Shown here one piece after another: positions 21,793 to 34,716 of a stretch of DNA of 64,000 nucleotides. Made by a program: the position numbers and the translations under genes. Below the pieces are notes generated by a model. That model saw only the letters and a program-made list of their open reading frames with translations, was not told where the DNA came from and did not search any database. The stretch is taken from contig QJNS01000028.1 in the NCBI GenBank assembly GCA_004154925.1, positions 62,001 through 126,000 on the forward strand, written 5' to 3'. This stretch comes from Monosporascus cannonballus. Its lineage: Eukaryota; Ascomycota; Sordariomycetes; Xylariales. Within the stretch, counting starts at the first letter, position 1. Each line of letters opens with the position of its first letter.

Positions 21793-23993
21793 ATCATGCT
21801 TCAGATCAAGTGGTTCCGGATTCGGCATTGCAGAGCGATTTGCACGTTATAGATGGCCAAATGCGCGTTCAGGGGGGGGATACAAGCATGCGCTTGCTTC
21901 CAACGATAGACCAGTTCACGATATATCGCTTCCATATGCAAACCAAGCCTCCATCAAGTCCATTGACCATTAACAAGTTCTATTCTCAACCCAGGCGATG
22001 TCTTAACACCTACTACCTAGTTGAATACTCATCCAATGTACAAGGTAGGGCTCTTCTACCGAATGGAATATCGGTAATACGACAGGGCACGTCTCGGTGA
22101 TATATTATGGAACGTGATATCCCCAACGTAGAACATATTTGCATGCGATAATTCCTCTCTTTCATAAGGAAGCTACTCTCGCGATCTCTTCATGCCATCA
22201 GCTCCTTCTCCGTATAGCAAGACACTTAACATTTCCTCCACAATATCCAACTCATCTTGTCATCCTTCTACACCGAACTCTTCCCATCTTCGGTCCACAC
22301 AACTCAGCCTTGTCTTCTTCTCTCCGTAATGAGACCCTATCCACCTACTTCATACTGAAGAATTCACTACTTATGCCGTTCCCAGATATCTAAACCCCCC
22401 ATTTTCCGACCCACGACGTCCAACTCATTATTTCCATTCTTCCGCGTGTGGATACCCTCCCGTTTAATCCGCTCCATAATCCAGACAGGTCCTCTCTCCA
22501 TATACACCGTATCCTCCTGGTCTACTTGATACCACGGAAGCCAGTCTTCTTGCCTTCCAGGTTCCGTGCTGATATGAAGTCTTTCCACGTCATTTGGACA
22601 TAACTACCCTCAATTAAACACGTATCCCCCAATCTGACTACATTCTTCCACGATACGTATACCTAGCCCGCCTCCTGTCTACTTCATATAGCATATATCA
22701 ACTTCCACATATCAAACCTCCCTCGCCACCGCAGCGCAACACAGAGGCTCTGGTTTCCTCGGGCCAGTGTCTCGCCAGATCAACAGAAGGTATGTTGAGT
22801 TGCTTACTTGCCACATTGAATCTTGGCCATGCTTATATCTTGACCTTGAGCACAAGGCTACAACGCCGGCTTGCTTTTGTCGACTGCAACCTAGACTGAA
22901 CCTATCCAAGCATTTCTCCAACCAAGTGAAACGACTTTAAGTTACCCTACATCCTCTGTGTGGCCCACCTGCTTAGTCTATCGGGTGCTCTTGTCTACCA
23001 CTCTCCACCATACCACATTCATAAGCCCCCTTCCTTCACCATATTCATATCGTCCACTGCAACAGAACTTGGAGTCGCCCAAGCCTCTCGAGACTTCCAC
23101 GCTTTCAAATAAACTGTCGTTACGCCCTCAGACATACCAACTCCTCTGACCTTCAGGTATTCTATTCTATTCCACTCGTTACCTTGCGTATTCCGCAGAT
23201 ATCCCACACTATTCACTGTTCTGCCTCGCCTCGGTCTGGAGTTAACACCCAACTTTCTCATACAGATCGATGGTGTTTGACACCCGAGCAGTAGCAAGAC
23301 AGATCTACGGAGGTCTTTTTACGCCAACGTTCTATCCTACTCCCATCTCACCATCAACTCGCCTTTCCTCCGATTTCTAACCTATACAGACGCTGTTCTC
23401 CTCCCAGTCACACTCCTAGAACCGGATCGCAACGCATTCATTCTAACCACAGGCACGACTGTCGGTGATCTCCCTGGCAGTTACTTTACCGATAGCATCT
23501 GGTGGACTAAGCACTTCACACACTACCATATCTCCTACCATAGCCTACAATTGATGCCAAGCACCTAGAGACCGGTTTCCAACTTTCTGTGGCCATCAGG
23601 TAAGCGTTTGATCCGGTTAATTGCTTCAATAGCTGCCTACCTGAGTTCTCCTGTCACTCGAGGGCGCCTTCTTCAAACATCCCCCATGGACCGAATCATG
23701 GCCAAGCAGGCCACTCCTCTCATGTAGCATACTGCCAGTCCTATAACCCTCCTCATTCCATATATCCTCACCGAGCACAGTGACAGAACCTTCCTACGCC
23801 GACCCTGGCCTGTAAAGGAAGTCACTAACGTGCAAGAATAGCATCGAAGTCCGCAGTATCTACAGCGTCATAAGCGACACTCCGTCATATTCTTACCAGA
23901 ACTTTCATGCATAACTCCGTCCATACCTCATCCTAACCAACGGCATCATTATCCGCATTCATAGCAACGCCACGACCTAAGCAATCCGTCATC
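21793..23993. other. Pyrimidine-rich, G-poor non-coding stretch upstream of the F-box gene
   Basis: From about 22140 to 23990 the plus strand is strongly biased to C and T with few G, and no long frame is present. Short CT tracts near transcription starts are usual in fungi, but 1.8 kb is long. It may be a long 5' leader or promoter of the gene at 23994, or a non-coding RNA. I see no other feature. Confidence 0.5.
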
Positions 23994-26773
23994 ATGTCTT
24001 CTCACGGCAGCCCCGATGAGGACGATCGTACTACGCCCAGAAGTGATGATGAGAGCATGTCTAGCGATGATGGCCATAGCATATCCACCGATGGTGATCA
24101 TGACATCTCGGATGACGGACAGGGCGTCTCCGACGACGACGATAATAACGGCTCCGATGGTGGTGAATCGGATGTTGAGCCGGGTGGGAGCCAAGGACCC
24201 CAACAGGGGCCCCAGAAGGGCTCGGGCGGGGGCGGTGGTGATTCGCCCTCCGAACCCCCTGTTGGTAAGCAAACGGCCGTGTTTCTACTCCAATACTATA
24301 AGCTTGCGGACAGTACTTAACACTTGGCAGATGATGGCGGCGACGACTCCTCGGTCGGCCATAGCATCCTTAACGATGAATCCGACGATGAAGAGCTGGT
24401 TGATGAACACAGCGAGTTTAAGGCTCGGTATAGACAGATATTTAGAAGCCAAAGAGAGAGGATCAGACAACTACGAGAAGAGAAGAGAATATCACGAGGG
24501 CTATTCCAAGAGCTAATCAGAGACCTAATAGAACGTATCAGGTTGCTCGAGACAGAGCGCCTGCGAGGCCCCAGACCTCCGCCCATCGTAAGTCTGTAAC
24601 ACAAACAAACTCGGTGTTTTTGCTAATTTGTCCTGCAGCCATGGCAGGACCTCCTTCGAAAATATCTAAGGGGGGAGGGCGACCTCAGCTACGTGGAGGT
24701 CTACAGAGAATCCTGTAGCCAGGAGAATATGAGCCAGAAGCTCGGAGTTGCCCATCCAGACATCAAATTCGGCAATAGTGAGCTTAACGACTGGCAACTT
24801 CGTATAGCCTACCCGTCCCAAGACCCGCGAGTACAACTTCTCTGGCCACGTCCCAAGTTGGACAGGAGAATGTGGAGTATCGTTCTGCCGAACGTTTTCC
24901 ACCGGCGTCAACCACTAAGCCAGATGCTTTTAGAGCCTGCGCCATTCCGATTCGAAGAACTACCCAAGGAAATCCAAGCTCGCATCTTCAGAATCTTGTT
25001 CGAGAAGAGAACATTGGTCCATTGTCTCTCCCGGCTTGATTATTGTCACCCGCCTAAGAATTTCCCTGAGACGAACCGTCCGAAACGGAGTGAGCTACCG
25101 AAGCGCTTCTACATAGGCACGAGGACCTGCAATGTTAGCGCAGCATTAAGACCTAACAAAGTACTTAGACCGCTTCTGGTTTGTAAGCGCTGGTTCTTTA
25201 TCGGCGTCCATGCGTTCTACGGCATTAACACGTTCGCATTTTCAAGCTTGGGAGAGCTCGGCAGGTTTTTCAAAGGCATTGGTCGTGCTCGCCTGCAGAG
25301 AATTCAGCACATCGAGCTTATGTGGCATGGCGCCCTTATGCCGACGAGGTGGCAAACAGAAGAGGACAATAAGGGCAACGAGCACAAATACAAAGTCTCG
25401 GACCGCACATTGCCACTTGCATCATTTACTATGACCAGCCGTCTGAAGACGCTGGTAGTCCACATCGACGAGAGTGCCAAGCGGCGTATGAGAAGGCGCT
25501 ACGAAATGCCCTTGCCAACCGATTATGGCAGAGACTTTTCCAGAGAGGCTACTCAAAAACTGTCTGCTTTCGGCAAGTTGATGAAACGTACAGACACGCA
25601 ACCGAACTGGCGCCGAAACCGAAGTATGAGGACGGTACAGGGCATGGACTATCTCTATCAGCTGAGGGGAATGAAGTGGTGAGCTACCCGGCGCATATAC
25701 TCTCTTTCTCCCTTGGATCCTTCCAGGGCTGTTCATATATGACGAACGTCCTTTTGGTCATTTAGGTTCTGGCTTGTTATGGGTGACTATTGCTAACCCT
25801 GCTTAACAGGATTCGATTCAAAGATGTGTCCGCTCCAGAACATAGAGGAAATACCCGTGATTGGAGCTTCAACAACGACATGAATATGGTCGTCACCTCG
25901 CCGAAAGAACCTCGCTATGCCATGCAATCTCAGCCTCAGAATCTAACTCCCCTCACCGGGCTTCGAAACTGGGAGCCGTCCGATGACGATATGGACATCA
26001 TCAGGGGATTCTATAACGAAGACTCAGATGAACTTGTGGGCGGTTCCGAGACGAGTGTGTCAGAAGGGTCAATCCCCAGTACCCTCAGCCATGTCTCTAG
26101 AAGCTCCGGTACAGACAGCGACGAGGACGGGGATGACGATGGTTTTAGAGGCGGTAATCCTCTCGGTGATATCATGGATCTCATGGAAGTAGATGAGCCG
26201 GATATCGAACCCGAGGATGGCGGTGCCTCGGTGGATGTCGACGTTGAACGAGCGAATTCCAACGCCTCTTCCGACGTCGATGGCCTTCAGCCTCCGGGCC
26301 CTGAAGTTGTTGATCTCACGCTTGAGGATGAAGGTGATGACAACGGCTCCACGAGCGAAGACCTCTTCGTGCCTTGGGCGTCCGATACCGGGTATAGTAC
26401 TGTGGCTCCCAGTGACGACGGCGGTCGACGTAGGCAGACCGCCATAGGGCTGACGGGCGGTGCGCGCGCTTCTACCGACATCAAGTCCGAATCCAGCAGC
26501 ACCGAGGCCGAGGGTCGTCGTCGTCGTCGTCGTCGTCGTCTTGTTATTGACTTGACCGGCGATCGTGCCCAAGTCAAGGAGGAATCCCCGTTTGTGGGTA
26601 TTCAAAGTAGCGTCAAGCGCCCCCGAACCGAAGATATGAAGGACAACGATGGCTTCAAAATACCCCTGGCGAAGCGTCCTCGAGCCACTCCCCCGTCTTC
26701 CAGTGGAGGCAGCGAGAGGTCCAGCGTTGCCCCTGGTGGCCTGATGGGCGCGTTCCGTAATGCCACGTCCTAA
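23994..26773 (+). CDS. F-box-like protein with SUMO-interacting motifs (843 aa)
   Basis: Four exons join in frame: 23994-24264, 24331-24587, 24639-25678 and 25810-26773. The N-terminus (about 1-120) is acidic and disordered (Asp/Ser-rich). A Gln/Arg/Glu coiled coil follows near 130-175. An F-box-like helix set starts near 278 (FRFEELPKEIQARIFRILF), followed by a fungal-type F-box-associated region (VCKRWFFIGVHAFYG). The C-terminus is disordered and carries two SUMO-interacting motifs, VVDLTLEDE near 686 and VIDLTGD near 766, the second preceded by eight Arg, then basic KRPR clusters that look like nuclear signals. The parts suggest a nuclear SCF-type substrate receptor that reads SUMO; that role is inference. 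The gene sits downstream of a long CT-rich leader. Confidence 0.75.
26514..26541 (+). repeat. (CGT)n microsatellite coding for poly-Arg
   Basis: About nine CGT triplets in a row inside the F-box gene encode an eight-Arg run directly before the second SUMO-interacting motif. Length variation here would change the basic patch beside the motif. Confidence 0.7.
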
Positions 26774-27175
26774 TCCGTCGACTGGACAATCTCACACATG
26801 ATCGATTGGATCTGAGACATTCCGTCTCGTATGCTGGTGTTTGACGCTTACAGGGTGCATTCTTGCATTGTCTTCACTTTTCATCTGAACTCCCCTTTTC
26901 ACGCACATAATTGCTTGCATATTTCACGCCTCATATTCCAAGAGGTTGTATATTACAGGGGTATCTCGCTGGCCGTCGTTTTCACACAGGGATTTAGGAG
27001 ATCAATATCTGCATGGGCTGGCCATCTTTGCGTTGCATTTTGGGGGTTGTATATCACATTACATAGCATGTATCTTCGGAGCCTAGAGCATCTTAGATCG
27101 CTAGGCATATTAATTCATTGAGTTTCGCAATAGGTTCTGGAACGCACAACGGACTTATGAGGTATGTAGCTAGTC
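26774..27175. other. Convergent 3' intergenic region
   Basis: The 400-bp shared 3' region of the F-box gene and BUD22. I see no feature in it. Confidence 0.6.
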
Positions 27176-28788
27176 TTAATCGAATACGACCTTGCGGCCC
27201 TGGAAAGCCACCTTCTGGTTTTCCTCTTTCGCCTTCTTCGCAGCAGCCCAGCTGGGATGAAGGGGGCCGGCATCGTCCTTCTTGGGTTCCGGCCTAGGCC
27301 TCGGCGCCGGCTTCTCCTGGCGTTCCTCACTATTCGCCTGTTCCCTCCTCCGGTGCTGGCGCCGGTTCCCGTCTTCCACCTGCCGCTGGCGGTCGGGGTG
27401 GATCGCGCTCTTCTCGAACGGGTTCCGGATGCCCTTCTTCCAGGGCTTGGCGCCGCCGTCCTCATCGACGGCGCCCCGCCGCATGTCCCAGCCGCTGTCC
27501 CGGCTGTCCTTCATCTTCTTTGCCTGTTCCTGCTTGTGTCTCGCCCTCTCCCCGTACTTCTTCTCCCATATGGCCTGCCGCGCCCGCTGGCCCCGGCGGT
27601 TCTTCTTGGCGGCCGGCGCCACGTCCACGTCGGACGCCGACTCGGAGCCCGAGATGTAGCCCCCCATCAGGGTCGGGAGGAAGGCCGAGGTACCCGTTTT
27701 TATGGGTTCCACTTTCGTGGTCTTCGTCCTGGATTTCTTGGATGGTGGTGGTGATGAGAGCGATTCTGCTTCGGACCCCTCCGACTCCTCTGCCGAGGAG
27801 ACCGAGATGTCGTCGGCGACTACACGCGGGAGCGACCTGGTGCGGCTGCCTTGTAAGTCGTCGTTGTCCTCACTCTCGCTGCCCTCGTCTTCCGAGCCGT
27901 CCTCATCGCTAGACCCTCCTAGCAGGTCGTCGTAGCGGGAGAAGGCGCGCTCTTCGGCTTCGCTGTCCGAGAACCCCTCGAAAGCCTCGCCGTCCGAAGA
28001 TTCGGCGTCTCCGCCGTGCTCCGGTTCGTCCTCTTCCGGCCTCTCGGTCTTCCTCTTCAACAGCACCGGTCCTTCGGAGGTATCCCGGGCCGCGTCTTTC
28101 TTGTGTTTTTCCTCGGCGTCATCCATGCTTATGTCGTCGGGCTGCTCTTCCTTCTCCGCCCTCGGGTTCCTCTTGTTCCTCTCCGGGTCGGTTGTCGTCG
28201 CGTCGGCCAATTCGCCTTTCTCCGCGCCCGCGCCGCTGTTCTTGTCGCTTCCCTTATCGCCTTTGCCCTTGCCCTTCTTCTTGTCGGGCATCGGCACCCG
28301 TAGCGCGATGCACGTGCCCATGACGGCCTGCTCGATGACGTCCTTGACCTGCTTGCGGTTGTAGAGCGCGCTCGTGACATTGTGCAGCGCGGCCTGCTCG
28401 TCCTCCGATAGGCGGGGCTTCGGCACCGGCTTGATCTCCGCCGGGAGCCTGGGGGCCTCGGCGACGCCCTTGATCTTCAGCAGGGAGGTGCACAGGTGGG
28501 CGTGGGCTGTCTGGTGCAGGTCGAGACTCTGCGGGACGGGTCGCCGGTCAGCAGAGGAGGGATCGCACATGTGTACAGTTGAAGACAGAAATGCGGCGGC
28601 GGACTCACCTTCAGCACCAGGACCTCCTTCTCGAGGCGCGCGACCTTCTCGGGCGGCGAGTCGCGGATGCGCTTGGCGTACCTCTGCCTCTCGAAGCCCT
28701 TGGCCGTCTTCAGACCGCGGTAGAGCTCCTTCTCCCATTGCGCGAGCTTCTCCTCGAGGCTGGGCTCGCCGCGCTTTCTCTTCGGCAT
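27176..28788 (-). CDS. BUD22: BUD22/SRFBP1-family ribosome-biogenesis protein (510 aa)
   Basis: Two exons, 28609-28788 and 27176-28528, are joined by a GT-AG intron of 80 nt. The N-terminus is a charged helix (LEEKLAQWEKELYRGLKTAKGFERQRYAKRI, in parts). A helical region typical of the family follows (SALYNRKQVKDVIEQAV), then long Asp/Glu/Ser and Lys-rich disordered stretches. The family C-terminus is clear: RRGQRARQAIWEKKYG, then LHPSWAAAKKAKEENQ and AFQGRKVVFD at the very end. In yeast, Bud22 is a nucleolar protein needed for 18S rRNA maturation and 40S subunit production. The same role is likely here. The ATG at 28788 is the only start before the first family block. Confidence 0.9.
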
Positions 28789-29883
28789 CCTGAGTTAAAG
28801 TGTTACGTGGGCGGCGGGCTCGGTCGGCAGTGTTCGCGACAACTTCACAGTGCCTGACGATCCCAAAATTTTGGCGGATGAACTTTGCAGAATCAATACC
28901 GTGTGTAAAATAGTATAGGCGCTATCGCATACTGTGGGTATACAAGCATGGGAGACACTCGAACCTGCATACTAAGTACCCGGCTACAGTATTCTGGGGT
29001 ATTTTCTGTTATTCGCCTCCACATGCCCAGGTGTTGCCATGAAGGGTTAAAATAAAATGTAAAGTCCTATAGAAGTTGTATGGGGTGTACAAAAGCCACT
29101 CGCTTCCAGATCAACTTCTGATATCTCCTGATAGTGCTAAGCATGACGAAAAATATTGGATTATGTCTATTTGAATATAAATTTGTGTGCGGGTTTACAT
29201 CGAGGTGCAACGGACCTCGCGGAGGAAACTAACAAAAAATAACCCTGCGTACTGTACATGTACATGTATCACACAAAACGAACCTCAATTATCTCGTGAG
29301 CCATTAATAATTCCACTGTGGACTTTTAAACGTATCACTTCGGAAACCTAAAATGTCTTTCTCTTCGTAATAATGTTCTGAAGCATTTAAGGAGACTGGT
29401 CGCTAACGCCCGCAAAAATCTATTAATGATATAGCTTTCTTTATTAATAGCGCTTCTGATGCCACCGTTCCACTCTGGGGTGTCGTCATCTGCGCTCAGC
29501 CGCGGGGCACAGCACTGAGTATCGTGAAAGTCAGCCAGAAAACAGTACACTGTCTGTGATATGAATAATCGTTAACATACAGCTTTCTAGAGATTGGCTG
29601 AACCTGTGCATAGTGTAAAGTCCCTTGTAAAATAATTAATTGTCCTAGGCATCCCCGAAAGGGGTCTTAGTCCTGCGCATCAATAATCGACCTACCACTG
29701 CGGTAAGTAGGGTAAGTAGGTAGGGCCACTTACAACGTATACGGACCCCGGTCCCGGAGATGATCGGCGTCAATTTCAAAGCAAGGAAGAGTCACAGGCA
29801 CCTATGAGCGGACAAAATGTCCACACCTGCAGCAATTTTTCCAAATCGAAGTCTATCAAATTTTAGATATAGAGCCCTTCACC
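28789..29883. other. Divergent intergenic region (BUD22 / SDR)
   Basis: About 1.1 kb, somewhat AT-rich, with both promoters. It includes a short palindromic run (tgtacatgtacatgta) near 29252. No gene is visible. Confidence 0.55.
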
Positions 29884-31316
29884 ATGGCTAGTTCACAGGG
29901 AAATAGCACCTCCAAGCTTGGCGCCGGCAACCTATTTTCCGTCGATGGCCTCGTGGCCGTGGTGACGGGAGGCGGTACCGGTAGGATCTTATGTGCCTTC
30001 CGTGGGTTATCGATCCCTGACATACGAGCCCCCAGGAATCGGTCTCATGATAACCAAGGCGCTCGTCGCGAACGGGGCATCGAAGGTCTACATCCTCGGG
30101 CGCCGGCTCGCCGTGCTCGAGGAAGCCACCAAGTCGACGGGGTCGTCGGCGGTGATACCCCTAGTTTGCGATGTGACGTCCCAGACGGATCTCGCGGCTG
30201 CCGCGTCCAAGGTCCACTCCGAGGTCGGGTACCTGAACCTGGTGGTCTGCAACTCCGGCATAGGGGGCCCGTACGGCATCCGCCCGCGGCCCGACATGAC
30301 GCTGGACGAGTACGCGTCGGCGAACCTGGCGTTCGATATTGACGACTATACCAAGACCTTTGCCATCAACACCACTGCCGTCTGGTACACGGCCATGTCC
30401 TTCCTGAAACTGCTTGAGGTGCGCATAAAAGCCCTGGCTAGATAAAGGGCAACGAGCCTTCTTTCTTGAAGCGTCCTCGATTTGGATTATACGTAGCTCC
30501 TACCCTCGATGCTAACACATATGTAGTACGTGTCTACGCATTTGCCTTTCGGAGCTCTTAACACTACCATGCTTAACACTTGATTCGTTCTGTCCAGAGC
30601 AGAGGCCCCGTCGAGGGGGAGACTTTTTCTGAAAGTAAGCCTTGATATGTAGGCACAGGGTGTTAACATATAGCAGCGCCGGCAACAAGCAAGGCAACGT
30701 AGAGCAGAAGAGCCAGGTCGTGGCCGTGAGTTCGATCGGGGGCTTCAACAAGCAAAATACCGGCGGGTACGCCTACGGACAATCCAAGGCGGCCTGCACG
30801 CATCTGATAAAGCAGCTGTCTATCGCGCTGCCGCAATGGGATATTAGGGCTAATGTTATTTGCCCGGGCCGTAAGTCGTATTCCCCGAGATCATAACAGA
30901 ATGTGGTTTGACAAAGCGTGGGACCATTTTGACGGCCGGATGTAGTATATCCAAGCGAGATGTCCGCGCCTATCATTGCGAGAGCCGGAATCGGAAAAGA
31001 CATGATCCCCTGTGAGCAACTTCCGCGTTTCTTTCTTGTTCCTTCTCTATCAAATCGGGCGGTAGGACCTCCCTGTGCAGACTACCCTTCGAGTTATTTG
31101 CGCCTAGGACATCCTACCAGTACCTCGATTACTAGCCACTCGTGGAAAAGAACAGAAAACTGACTCTAGGTGATCTCGACAGTGGAACGCCCAGGCGACG
31201 AGAAGGACATGGCTGGTGCTATACTATATCTGGCCTCGCGAGCGGGCGCTTATTGTAATGGAGCCGTGATTGTCAGCGATGGTGGAAGATTGGGCACCTT
31301 CCCTTCTACCTTCTAA
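29884..31316 (+). CDS. Short-chain dehydrogenase/reductase (about 286-290 aa)
   Basis: Five exons, 29884-29980, 30036-30418, 30690-30870, 30946-31011 and 31183-31316, give 286 residues with canonical GT-AG introns. The NAD(P)-binding TGGGTGIGL motif is split by intron 1. CNSGI stands for the NNAG block, and the catalytic set is VSSIGG and Y-G-Q-S-K. The end (DMAGAILYLASRAGAYCNGAVIVSDGG) is typical of classical SDRs that act on sugars, alcohols or ketones. Intron 2 is unusually long (about 270 nt) and ambiguous. Family expectation (LLDAGNK) would fit an exon starting at 30677, but that needs an intron beginning one base before the GT at 30419. The acceptor at 30689 keeps the frame but drops four residues. 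The substrate is unknown. Confidence 0.85.
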
Positions 31317-33419
31317 CATGTAGGAACCGTTATATGGTCCGATAGATGAAAGGTTGTCTGCCATGATATTTTTTGATTTGACGACTTTGTTATATATTAG
31401 TGTATGACTACCGTACCCAGTAATCTACATTTATACAGCAAGTGAATTTTGGCCTTCAGCTGGTATTTAGTTCATGGACCACAAGTTCCCCAGTATGGGG
31501 TGCTTGCAGATATTATGAGGCTCAGAAAGTTTACCACAACTCAGGAACATCTTCGATCTACCTAATAGAGGCAGGGAAATGAGTAGCAAGCTGAGATTTC
31601 GTTAACATCACTAACGTGACCTGCTAAACCCCGACCTCCAGTCGCCGGCAACGACCGCCGAGATAACCACTCTAAAACATATCCAGGTATTCGTACGGTT
31701 TCCCGGCCAGGATCCGGATCTCCGAAGGGGCATAAATCACCTTCGGATAGTCCAAGGTTTAGAAAAACAACGTCAGGAATTACTGCGATCGGGCCGCGGT
31801 CTATCATGATCGGGTTGCGGTTTTTTTTGGCTAGTGCAGTTGTAGGTTGGCAGATAGTATGGACGTTGTCCTGTATTGTTCTACTTTAATGCGACTGCCC
31901 CCACATACTAGGTACCGAGTCGACGGCCACCCTTGAAGGCTTAAAGAAGCACGGGCCATATATATGAACGATTACATCATATTCGCCCTTGCTGCGTTCT
32001 ACAAAACATGTTTCAAAAGCATAACACGAAGTAAGTAGCTAACTGAATACACATTGACACAACGCATATAAGAATTAACCACTCGTCTCAAGATAGACCG
32101 AAAACGAAAAGCCACAATCCTTAGCGTCTCGAAACACAGATAGAATGTCTTTTATCGCCTGTCCATCATGGTCTCGAAGCAGTGCTATGGCCCAAAGGGG
32201 ACCTGGCAGTGATAGATGCGGAGCTCATGCATTCAAGTGGGTTAGCTGCATACTATTACCCCGCAATGACCAGGAAGACCGGGAGCTCTGGTTGCAGCAT
32301 TTATTACTGATATGGTTACACCATTTATCAAGGGTATGCCTCGTAGTGCTATGTCTAGTGTAGCTTAAGGTTAAGGCATCTCCGAAACACCGAGTTTAAG
32401 TAAGATGCTATTTTGATAATGGCAACGAATACGGTAACACCTGCGCAGATAAACATGCCCAAAGGCTTCGTTTCGTCGATGCTATGGTTGCGTTGGATTT
32501 ATCCGATGGACGGTGGAATGCCAGCCAGCACCTCTAACAATTTTCTGTACGTCGTAGTAAAAGTTCGAACTAATACGATAATACGACCAACAAGAAAGCC
32601 TTGAATGCTTCCTAGCTCCCTTGCAAAGCAACGCGCCCAGTTAGCGGTTGCAGGTAATTAATTGCTTGAAGGTGTTGCCATTCCCCCCACCGTCCGTCGG
32701 ATAGGTAAGAATACATGCGGTTACCTCATCGAATCACATCTGCTTGCGATACCCCTCCATGACAGCCTTCAAGGTTTTCACTGGCTGGAAGTACTATCCA
32801 ATGAATGCCCAGGTGATTCGCCGCAGACATGGAGTACCTGGTAGTCTAGCCCGCTCTCTCTAAGCCAAGATATTTCTATCCAGACCACCAGGGTAGTGGT
32901 GCCGCATAACGACATGGCACGTGAAGGAACCGCGACTCAAGCTGAGAGGATTGGCAAGGTAATGAATGCCTGGACGCTTGCAAAACGCGTGGCCCACATC
33001 AGTGTCCCCATGTACCAATGCGGAGGCAGGAAAGTACCTCCTACCTTCTCCAGCATTGAGAGTCACCCATAGGAGTTGGGAAGTAGGGTGGTTGCAATGA
33101 GCACGCGAGACTTTCCTTCGTTACGAGACCCTGATACCCTGACACCCGTCAAGCCGCCCTATCCCCAAGTGGCATACCTGATCGACCAAACCCCGCATTG
33201 CTTGCCATACGTACAGGGAGGCCAGCGACATTGTGAAAGGCAATTCGACGGCAATTCGGGATCGCCCTGTTCCGCACGCTTGCGGACGACTTTGCCGTCG
33301 CAGTTGCCAATGAAATGCGCGCTCGGGTGACGCAGTGGCAGTGCTCGATCTTGCTCGATTTGACTTGTTAAGTGCCGCTTGCCGTAGATCTCTCGAGGTT
33401 CTCTCATACTTTCTTTCCA
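31317..33419. other. Gene-poor stretch
   Basis: Two kilobases with only short frames (under about 100 codons) on both strands and no recognisable domain or repeat. Confidence 0.55.
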
Positions 33420-34716
33420 TCACTCATGGAGGAGCCCTTCTCGCGACCTGCATATGGAAGAGCATCCACGTTATAGCTTGTTTTTAGCTTTGAGTCCCTA
33501 AGAGAGAGAGGACATAGCATTCTACCGCACTCTCTATCTCCACCATCTTTCCAATTCCTTGGCTGTTTACTTGCTGTTTACTTCCGGCTGTCTATTTCCA
33601 CTCACCCGACCGGCCTTTTTGTCGCCTACGTAGGTACAGCGTTCTCCATTTTCATGGGTTCCCGGTTCGCCCAAACTCTACACACCTAGTAGTCAGTCGG
33701 CTATGTTAATTCTACTTGATTGACATACTTGCTGCGCAAACCCCGGGATCACCTTTCCTTTCGCGGCCTTCTTGCTTCTCAACACTTTTGTCCCTCGAAA
33801 GCTATTGCCTCTCTCATAGCCTCACCCTCCTTGTGTTTCCCTCTTATCTATTACGCTAATCCCCTTCGTTCGTTACTGAACAGACGTTGAATTGTGCAGG
33901 GGGCAAGCGGTGCTTATTTCCAGGCCAAGCTTCCTAGAGACCCGCCTGTTGAGACTCTCCCGCTCTGTTGCAGCCCCGGATTATTCGCCTGCGCCCACCG
34001 TGAAGCAAGCGTATCTATACAGCCCGACGGCGGTACCACATTCTACAATACGTATTCGAGCAGCGACAGCAGCGACAAAGTATTCGCTCCGCTGAATTGT
34101 CGAGGCTAGCTGCATTTGAGGGGTAGCACCGAATTCTGATCAAAGGTCTCTTCAACTTGAGGGCTCATCCCGCTAAGTCCGTAAGTGACACACGTCTCTT
34201 CATGATATTCAACGGGACCCTGGTGTCTGCTGTCTACATATGGCTAGGCCCACCCGGGCTGTCGTTGTGGATCAAGTTAGACTAAAGTTTCGAGCCCCTC
34301 CCTTTCCCAATAAGCATTCCCCATCTATCCCTATCCTTCCCGACACATTGTGGGCCCTTTCTACCCGTCATAGCTTCAATTCCGTTTCCATTCCCGCGAG
34401 ACCCCCGCCTTATCACATTGGTAGAGCTAGATCTTACAGCTCGGCCATCTTCGACCTGGACCAATGGCGTGCTGTCTGTCGGGCATTGACGGGAATCCCC
34501 AGCACGGGCCGGTCCCAGTTCCTGAGCATCAACATCTTGCCCACATAATGGGGTCCGCTGAACCTTGTGCAAAGTGAAATTGCTAACGAGACCTCCGTCT
34601 ACCTAGTGCTCTTATCTCCTTGACGTATGTCTATATAGACGGGGCTAGTTCCGGCGTCATCCAACAACTTCCCAACTCGATACTTGTTCTGGTTATTAGC
34701 AGTTCCAATTGGACCT
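33420..34716 (+). promoter_or_regulatory. CT-rich promoter / 5' leader of the oxoglutarate-malate carrier
   Basis: The plus strand becomes pyrimidine-rich from about 33420, with many ctctc and cttcc tracts. This is typical of promoters and leaders of strongly expressed fungal genes. Several upstream ATGs with short frames occur, the longest at 34240-34548. I cannot place the transcription start. Confidence 0.45.

Noticed and set aside
26069..26605. 178-codon minus-strand frame with Thr and Gly runs
   Set aside because: It is opposite the F-box gene's acidic and Arg-rich tail, and composition alone explains it.
27257..27912. Several overlapping plus-strand frames
   Set aside because: They are antisense to BUD22, which has a complete family C-terminus.
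34240..34548. 102-codon frame upstream of the oxoglutarate/malate-type carrier
   Set aside because: No domain and it lies in the CT-rich leader. It may act as an upstream ORF, but I cannot support it as a gene.
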